Positions 7,737 to 12,249 of a DNA stretch of 12,249 bases are shown here, piece after piece. The stretch comes from Rhizobiaceae bacterium (GTDB taxonomy: Bacteria; Pseudomonadota; Alphaproteobacteria; Rhizobiales; Rhizobiaceae): contig JAGWJK010000037.1 of assembly GCA_028865845.1 (NCBI GenBank), forward strand, positions 1 to 12,249, in the 5' to 3' direction. The first letter of the stretch is position 1. Every line of letters begins with the position of its first letter. The position numbers were made by a program, and so were the translations under genes. The notes below the pieces were generated by a model. The model did not search any database and had not been told where the DNA came from. It saw nothing but the letters and a program-made list of their open reading frames with translations.

Positions 7737-8228
7737 TCACACATCGTCGTGAAACTGCGGGCTCGCGCGGATGAACACCCATAGCGCGTTGCTGATCGCG
7801 ACAATCTCCCGGATCGAGCTTTCCAATCTCTCGATTTCACGCAGATCCAGCTGTTCCACCTTGCCGTATTTGACGTGCCGCTCGTCCTCGACGAGACGCA
7901 TCAGCTGCGTGCTGGAAATTTCGCCGTTCTCGTCGAACGAATAGATGCAGTGATTGTATTTGTTGCGCATTTTCGATTCCCGCTTCAGCCGCCCCATCAG
8001 CGCCAGAACCTGGCGGCTTTCTTCCGGCGGCGCCGATGGCAACTTGGATAGTCGCTCGACCAGATCGATGCGCGCGCGCGTGGTGTTCAGCGTCAGAAAC
8101 ACGATGATCGCCGCATCCTTCTCCACCTTCAGAAGATGGGCGATGATGTAGATCAGCAGGCTTTCCGTATTGGTCCAGACATAGTTCAGCCGACCGACGC
8201 GAAGCAGAATATCGGACATTGCGGGCAT
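7737..8228 (-). CDS. Unrecognised 163-residue protein with HEPN-like features
   Basis: I do not recognise a named family. The protein is soluble and mostly helical. It has an N-terminal helix pair (about 10-62) with hydrophobic runs such as LLIYIIAHLL that look like core helices rather than a membrane segment, a charged middle, and a C-terminal helix (about 128-155). Residues 88-93 read RNKYNH, an R-x4-H arrangement as in HEPN-domain proteins, where this motif lies at the start of a late helix and forms the RNase site in active members. Many HEPN-like proteins are inactive, so no toxin or nuclease role is claimed. The ATG at 8228 has AGGA seven bases upstream; an in-frame ATG three codons later is possible. 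It follows the HlyD-family gene by 38 bases on the same strand and may be co-transcribed with the secretion genes, but nothing links it functionally. Confidence 0.75.
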   Translation of the reverse strand: MPAMSDILLRVGRLNYVWTNTESLLIYIIAHLLKVEKDAAIIVFLTLNTTRARIDLVERLSKLPSAPPEESRQVLALMGRLKRESKMRNKYNHCIYSFDENGEISSTQLMRLVEDERHVKYGKVEQLDLREIERLESSIREIVAISNALWVFIRASPQFHDDV

Positions 8229-8266
8229 GGCGTGTTCCTACGCTGGACCTAAGGACATGGGCTCAT

Positions 8267-9628
8267 TCACCGCTCCCTGAAGGCGCGCGACATACTGTCG
8301 ACGACAGGCTTGGAGAGGTATTCGAAGAAGGTGCGCTCCGACGTCTGGATCAGCACGTCGGCGGGCATGCCGGGGACCGGCCGAAAACCGGGAATGCGCT
8401 TGATCTCCTCGCTCGGGAGTTCGACGCGGACGATATAAACGTCGCGCTGCGCCGAACCGGAGCTGTCTTCGATCGAGTCGGCAGAGACATAAAAGACCTT
8501 GCCGTTCAGCACCGGCGTCGTGCGGCGATTAAGGGCCGAGAGGCGGATCGCTGCCGATTCTCCCTCGTGCAACTGGTCGATCGAGGTGCGCAGCACCTGC
8601 GCCTCGATGATCAGCGGCACGTTGTTCGGCAGGATCTCCATGATCGGCTTGCCGGTGGTGATGACGCCGCCGGCGGTGTGATAATAGGAGCGGATGACCG
8701 TTCCGCTCACCGGCGAACGGATGACGGTGCGCTCAAGGACCCCGGACGCCTCGCGCACTTGCTCGCGCACGCTTTCCAGATCCGATTCGGCCGTCTCCAG
8801 CATGTCTAGCGCCGCCTGCTTGTCGGCATTGATTGCGATGATCGCCTCCTGGCGGTATTTGGCGATCTGCGCGTCGTTTTCGTTGAGTTCGCCATCAATG
8901 CGGGCAAGATCTCCCATGGCATCGGCAACGGCGCGCTGCACGGCAAGGAGATCGGAACGCCGCACCACGCCGATCTGCGACAGCTTCTCCTTGGAATCCT
9001 GATCGTCGGTCAGAAGCTTGAGCTGCGTGACGAAGGCCGCCCGCTGCCCCTGGTATCCCTGCGTGCGAAACTCCAGCGAACGGATGTTCTTCTCGATAAG
9101 GTTTAGCTGTTCCTTGAGTTTGTTCTGCTTGCTGTGGAAGACGACAAACTGGCTCTGGATGAGGGCGTTGACATCGGGATCGCCGGCTTCCGAAGTCACG
9201 ATATCGGGAAGGACGAGTTCTTCCTGGCCCTCTGCTTCGGCCCTCAGCCGGGCAACCACCGCCTCCAGCCGGAGGCGTCGCAGTTTAAGTGCTCGTTCGT
9301 TGGCGAGCGGTGCCGTTGGATCGAGGGTCAGCAGAATGTCGCCTTCCTGCACGGTCTGGCCTTCGCTCACCATCAGCTCCTTGATAATCCCGCCCTCGAG
9401 ATGCTGGATGATCTTGTTGTTTCCGGTCGCGACGAAACTGCCTTGGGCGATGACCGCCGACGCGATCGGAACGGTGGCGGCCCAGTAGCCGAAGCCGCCG
9501 AACGACGCGAACAGAATGGACAATCCCGAAATGCTGTAGAGACGGATCGAACGCGGCACATCGCTGTACCATTCGACCTGACCGGTTTCGGGATCGCTCT
9601 TGTCCTTGCTCTTCCGTTTAGAGAACAT
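8267..9628 (-). CDS. Type I secretion periplasmic adaptor, HlyD family
   Basis: This membrane fusion protein bridges the ABC transporter in the inner membrane and a TolC-like outer-membrane channel. The 453 residues have a short cytoplasmic tail and one transmembrane helix (about 29-50). The first half of the lipoyl/barrel-sandwich domain follows (about 66-104, with QHLEGGIIKELMVSEGQTV), then a long coiled-coil hairpin (about 105-290). The second lipoyl half (RSPVSGTVIRS) and a beta-barrel come next. The C-terminal signature PGMPADVLIQTSERTF is typical of PrtE/HlyD adaptors. The frame can open with a GTG at 9637 that overlaps the transporter stop in GTGA. The ATG at 9628 is preferred because GAGGGG lies eight bases before it, whereas for the GTG that sequence would overlap the start codon. 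Translational coupling to the transporter is likely. It resembles PrsE of rhizobia, but the partner is too unusual to assign that name. Confidence 0.93.
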   Translation of the reverse strand: MFSKRKSKDKSDPETGQVEWYSDVPRSIRLYSISGLSILFASFGGFGYWAATVPIASAVIAQGSFVATGNNKIIQHLEGGIIKELMVSEGQTVQEGDILLTLDPTAPLANERALKLRRLRLEAVVARLRAEAEGQEELVLPDIVTSEAGDPDVNALIQSQFVVFHSKQNKLKEQLNLIEKNIRSLEFRTQGYQGQRAAFVTQLKLLTDDQDSKEKLSQIGVVRRSDLLAVQRAVADAMGDLARIDGELNENDAQIAKYRQEAIIAINADKQAALDMLETAESDLESVREQVREASGVLERTVIRSPVSGTVIRSYYHTAGGVITTGKPIMEILPNNVPLIIEAQVLRTSIDQLHEGESAAIRLSALNRRTTPVLNGKVFYVSADSIEDSSGSAQRDVYIVRVELPSEEIKRIPGFRPVPGMPADVLIQTSERTFFEYLSKPVVDSMSRAFRER

Positions 9629-9633
9629 GGCGC

Positions 9634-11937
9634 TCACCCCTCAATTCTCGGCGGGGGCTGGTTGCCCGTGTCGTTGTTCGGCCGGTTGCTCAGCGCCTTC
9701 AGCACATCGACGCGCTCGCCGAACATCGCAACCGATCCCTCCTTCAGCACCAGGATCTTGTCGACGCACTGCAGCAGGGCAGGGCGCTGGGTGATGGTCA
9801 CGGTGGTGATCCCCTGCTTCTTTGCGTGGATGAGGGCACGGGCAAGCGCTGCCTCGCCGGCATTGTCGAGATTGGAATTCGGCTCGTCGAGAACGACGAA
9901 TTTTGGATTTCCGAAGAAGGCGCGGGCAAGCGCGATACGCTGCTTCTGACCGCCGGACAGCGGCGCGCCATCGGCGGCGACCACGGTTTCATAGCCCTGC
10001 GGAAAGGTGGCGATCAATTCGTGCACATCGGCAAGGACGGCGGCTTCGTAGATCAGCCGATCCTCGACGTCGTCGCGCATGCGGCAGATATTGGCCTTGA
10101 TGGTGCCCGGAAACAATTGCACATCCTGCGGCAGGTAGCCGATGCTTTCGCCAAACTGGCGCTGATCCCAGTTGCGCAGATCCATCAGATCGAGCCGGAC
10201 GTTACCCGATGTGGGCAGGATCGAGCCAACCAGCATCTTGCCGAGGGTCGTCTTGCCGGAGCCGGAATTGCCGATGACGGCGAGCGATTCACCCTTTTTC
10301 AGAGAAAACGAGATGCCGTTCAGAATGACGCGCTTCTGCGGCGGCGGAACGAAAAGGATGCGCTCGACGTCAAGCCGGCCTTCCGGATTGGGCAGGCGCA
10401 GCCGCGGGAAATTCAGTGGCGAATTCAAGAGAAGCTGTTTGATGCGTCCATAAGCGGCGCGGGAATGGTTGAACTGGTTCCACCCCTCGATCGCGCCTTC
10501 GACCGGCGCCAGCGCCCTGCCGGAGATGATCGACGCGGCAATGACCATGCCGCCCGTCAACTGCCCGGAAAGCGACAGATGCGCGCCCCAGCCGAGCAGG
10601 GTGACCTGCGTGATCAGGCGGCAGGCTTTGGTGAACCCGGAAAAGACGATGTTTCGGTCCTGGGCAGCCACCTGCGATTTCAGCGATCCGGCCGTTTCCC
10701 GGCCCCACATCTTCACCGCTTCGGGGATCATTGCCAAGGCATTGATGATCTGCGAATTGCGCGCCATCGAATCCAGATGGAAATTGGCGCGGCCGACAAA
10801 GGCATTGGCCTCGGCGAAATGCTTGGCCGTCGTTTTCTGGTTGAGATAGGCGATGAAGAACAAGACCGCGCAACAGGTCATCACGATCAAACCGAGATCC
10901 GGATGGACCAGATAGACGACGATGACGAACAGCGGCATCAGCGGCGCATCCAGGAACGCGATCAGCGTGCCGGAGGTCAGAAAGGCGCGAAGCTGCTGCA
11001 GGTCGGCCAGCGTCTGATAATCGCGGCCGTTGCCGTTCAGTGACGCGCGCGCAGCAGCACTCAGGATCGGCGCGCCGAGCTGGACTTCGAGCTCGACAGC
11101 TGTGCGCATCAGGATGAAGCGGCGCACCGAATCCATGATCACCTGCAGGAAAATGGCGCCGACGACAGCAATCGTGAGCATGACCAGCGTATCGATCGAG
11201 CGGCTGGTGAGCACACGGTCCGAAATCTGGAAAAGGTAGATCGGGATCGCCAGCACGAGAACGTTGATCGCAAGCGTGAAGATCATCACGATCAGCATGT
11301 TGTGCTGAACGACAGCGATGCCCCTGCGCAGGCTGGCTGCGAAATTGATCGGCTGGGCGCTGCGCTTATGGAAGATATTGCCGTCATTTCCGCCGCCACC
11401 ACCGCCACCTCCCTTGCCGGGCTCGCGGTCGCCACCGTTGCCGCCGCCGCCCGATGTCGGGCGCTCGCGGATCGGGCCGGGGTCGTTGTCAATCGTCCGG
11501 GGGAGCGGCTGCGGGGAAGCGGTCTTCAACGCCGGCTCGGATATCTCCGGCTTCGGCATATCCAATGGTGCCGGCGGAGGCGTTGGATCGGTCTCAGGCG
11601 AGGGCGACACCCGCCGCATCTCGAGGTCGGTCGCAGATGCGGCGGGGCCGCCGCCAACCTCCGTGGCAAGCGGGATCTCCGCGGCAGCAGGGGCGGGGGT
11701 AGCGCCCAGGCTGCTCTCGGATGTCGTCTCCGTCTTCGGTGGTTGGAGAGTGGCGATAGGGGGTATGGGGCGGGTAGGCTCGCGCCGTAGCCGCTTCAGG
11801 CTTTCAACGGCATCCTCGATGGCGGCCATGAAAGAGGCGGCGTCGCGCTCCTCGGCCTGATCGTCGTCGCGGGCAGCAAGCGACTTCAGCCGCAGTGACC
11901 GGCTTTCGGCGATGCTCAACTTCGAAACCTGGTTCAT
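9634..11937 (-). CDS. Type I secretion ABC transporter (PrtD class) with long Pro/Gly-rich N-terminal extension
   Basis: The 767-residue protein is the ATP-driven inner-membrane component of a type I exporter. Residues 1-50 are charged, with a helix near 32-52. Residues 53-160 are Pro/Ala/Thr-rich and residues 161-187 Gly-rich, with eight Gly in a row at 176-183. The transmembrane domain runs from about 212 to 480, with helices near 213-236, 250-268, 326-345 and 347-364. The nucleotide-binding domain shows Walker A GNSGSGKTT (556-564), Q-loop Gln604, signature LSGGQ (660-664) and Walker B FVVLDE with Glu685, followed by the PrtD-type PNSNLD. At the H-loop the sequence is ITQRPA, with Gln717 where His is expected. 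There is no C39 peptidase. PrtD-class proteins are usually about 570-590 residues, so the extension is extra. The ATG at 11937 has AGGGAGAG upstream and lies 27 bases after the stop of the preceding gene. Confidence 0.95.
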   Translation of the reverse strand: MNQVSKLSIAESRSLRLKSLAARDDDQAEERDAASFMAAIEDAVESLKRLRREPTRPIPPIATLQPPKTETTSESSLGATPAPAAAEIPLATEVGGGPAASATDLEMRRVSPSPETDPTPPPAPLDMPKPEISEPALKTASPQPLPRTIDNDPGPIRERPTSGGGGNGGDREPGKGGGGGGGGNDGNIFHKRSAQPINFAASLRRGIAVVQHNMLIVMIFTLAINVLVLAIPIYLFQISDRVLTSRSIDTLVMLTIAVVGAIFLQVIMDSVRRFILMRTAVELEVQLGAPILSAAARASLNGNGRDYQTLADLQQLRAFLTSGTLIAFLDAPLMPLFVIVVYLVHPDLGLIVMTCCAVLFFIAYLNQKTTAKHFAEANAFVGRANFHLDSMARNSQIINALAMIPEAVKMWGRETAGSLKSQVAAQDRNIVFSGFTKACRLITQVTLLGWGAHLSLSGQLTGGMVIAASIISGRALAPVEGAIEGWNQFNHSRAAYGRIKQLLLNSPLNFPRLRLPNPEGRLDVERILFVPPPQKRVILNGISFSLKKGESLAVIGNSGSGKTTLGKMLVGSILPTSGNVRLDLMDLRNWDQRQFGESIGYLPQDVQLFPGTIKANICRMRDDVEDRLIYEAAVLADVHELIATFPQGYETVVAADGAPLSGGQKQRIALARAFFGNPKFVVLDEPNSNLDNAGEAALARALIHAKKQGITTVTITQRPALLQCVDKILVLKEGSVAMFGERVDVLKALSNRPNNDTGNQPPPRIEG
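9637..9642 (-). promoter_or_regulatory. Ribosome binding site deciding the HlyD-family start
   Basis: GAGGGG on the minus strand lies at the end of the transporter gene, eight bases before the ATG at 9628. The alternative GTG at 9637 would begin with the last G of this run, leaving no spacing, so the ATG is favoured. Confidence 0.65.
11386..11457 (-). repeat. Low-complexity glycine-codon tract in the transporter gene
   Basis: Degenerate GGN triplets (mostly GGC and GGT on the minus strand) encode the Gly-rich linker at about residues 161-184, including eight Gly codons in a row at 11389-11412. It is an imperfect triplet repeat rather than an exact one. Such tracts can change length by slippage without breaking the frame. 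Confidence 0.7.
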
Positions 11938-11964
11938 CGGAAGAGCTCTCCCTTGCTTTCCCGC

Positions 11965-12249
11965 TTACGCTGTGACCGTCTGCATGACGTCGCCGACGGC
12001 GCCGTTATGCCAGGACAGGTCGTGGCCGAGATCGATTGTTCCGTCATGCTCCGTTGCCGGCTCATGGTCTCCGAGAAAGGCAATCGCCTCGTTCGCCAGC
12101 GGATGCGCCGGCTGACTGGCAGCGGGCTGATCGTGATCGACGAGCCCGCCCTGGATGAGGATCGCATCGGAATACTGATTGCCGGCGAGATAGGTTGTGT
12201 GCCCCAAGCTGTCGTAATCGGTGATGCTGGCGATATTCACCAGCGCGTT
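11965..12249 (-). CDS. Unrecognised protein upstream of the type I exporter, C-terminal part (runs off the right edge)
   Basis: The last 94 codons are visible and the start is beyond the window; the GTG at 12240 is an internal valine in all likelihood, because the open frame continues to the edge. The visible part has two zones. The first is beta-like, with SITDYDSLGHTTYLAGNQYS and AILIQGGLVDHD, reminiscent of repeat units in large secreted rhizobial proteins. The second is an acidic, histidine-rich tail with repeated HD, DH and HE pairs (DHD, DHE, EHD, GHD). It ends in GDVMQTVTA, a short hydrophobic/hydroxylated end that could serve as an uncleaved C-terminal type I signal. No GGXGXDXXX calcium repeats are seen here. 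Its stop is 27 bases before the ABC transporter start on the same strand, which makes it a candidate substrate or accessory of that exporter. Function is not established. Confidence 0.7.
   Translation of the reverse strand, partial: NALVNIASITDYDSLGHTTYLAGNQYSDAILIQGGLVDHDQPAASQPAHPLANEAIAFLGDHEPATEHDGTIDLGHDLSWHNGAVGDVMQTVTA

Noticed and set aside
9826..11043. A 405-codon open frame on the plus strand opposite the ABC transporter
   Set aside because: It overlaps the Walker, signature and membrane segments of the transporter and is a high-GC shadow with no start signals.

Overview
The window looks like chromosomal DNA of a member of the Rhizobiaceae (Rhizobium, Agrobacterium or a close relative). 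This rests on the high-GC alphaproteobacterial codon use, the ppiD-trpD-trpC-moaC-moeA gene order, a promoter matching the alphaproteobacterial general-stress sigma factor EcfG, and a PrtD-type type I secretion pair. The genus cannot be fixed from this sequence alone.

Layout, left to right. (1) Positions 1-224, minus strand: the first 74 codons of a gene with a twin-arginine signal peptide, probably a metallo-beta-lactamase-fold hydrolase. (2) Positions 225-643: a 419-base divergent intergenic region. (3) Positions 644-1669, plus strand: a short-form 6-phosphogluconate dehydrogenase, converging on moeA across a shared terminator-like hairpin at 1691-1728. (4) Positions 1739-7226, minus strand: a tightly packed five-gene run, transcribed ppiD-like, trpD, trpC, moaC, moeA. 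It joins envelope protein folding, two middle steps of tryptophan synthesis and two steps of molybdenum cofactor synthesis. (5) Positions 7227-7404: a divergent promoter region with a full EcfG-type match driving a 93-residue DUF883/ElaB-like membrane-anchored protein (7405-7686). (6) Positions 7737-12249, minus strand: a type I secretion locus, transcribed from the right. It starts with the C-terminal end of an Asp/His-rich protein (candidate passenger), then a 767-residue ABC transporter, its HlyD-family adaptor, and a 163-residue protein with a HEPN-like RX4H motif.

How the genes work together. The ABC transporter and adaptor would form the inner-membrane part of a type I exporter. The outer-membrane TolC-like partner is not in the window. 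The truncated gene immediately upstream is the best candidate for the exported protein. The exporter has two unusual traits: a roughly 190-residue Pro-rich then Gly-rich N-terminal extension, and Gln where the ABC H-loop normally has His. These traits, the unrecognised neighbour and the HEPN-like gene are the least ordinary part of the window. The rest is mostly housekeeping. All functional calls come from motif reading; no database search was run.
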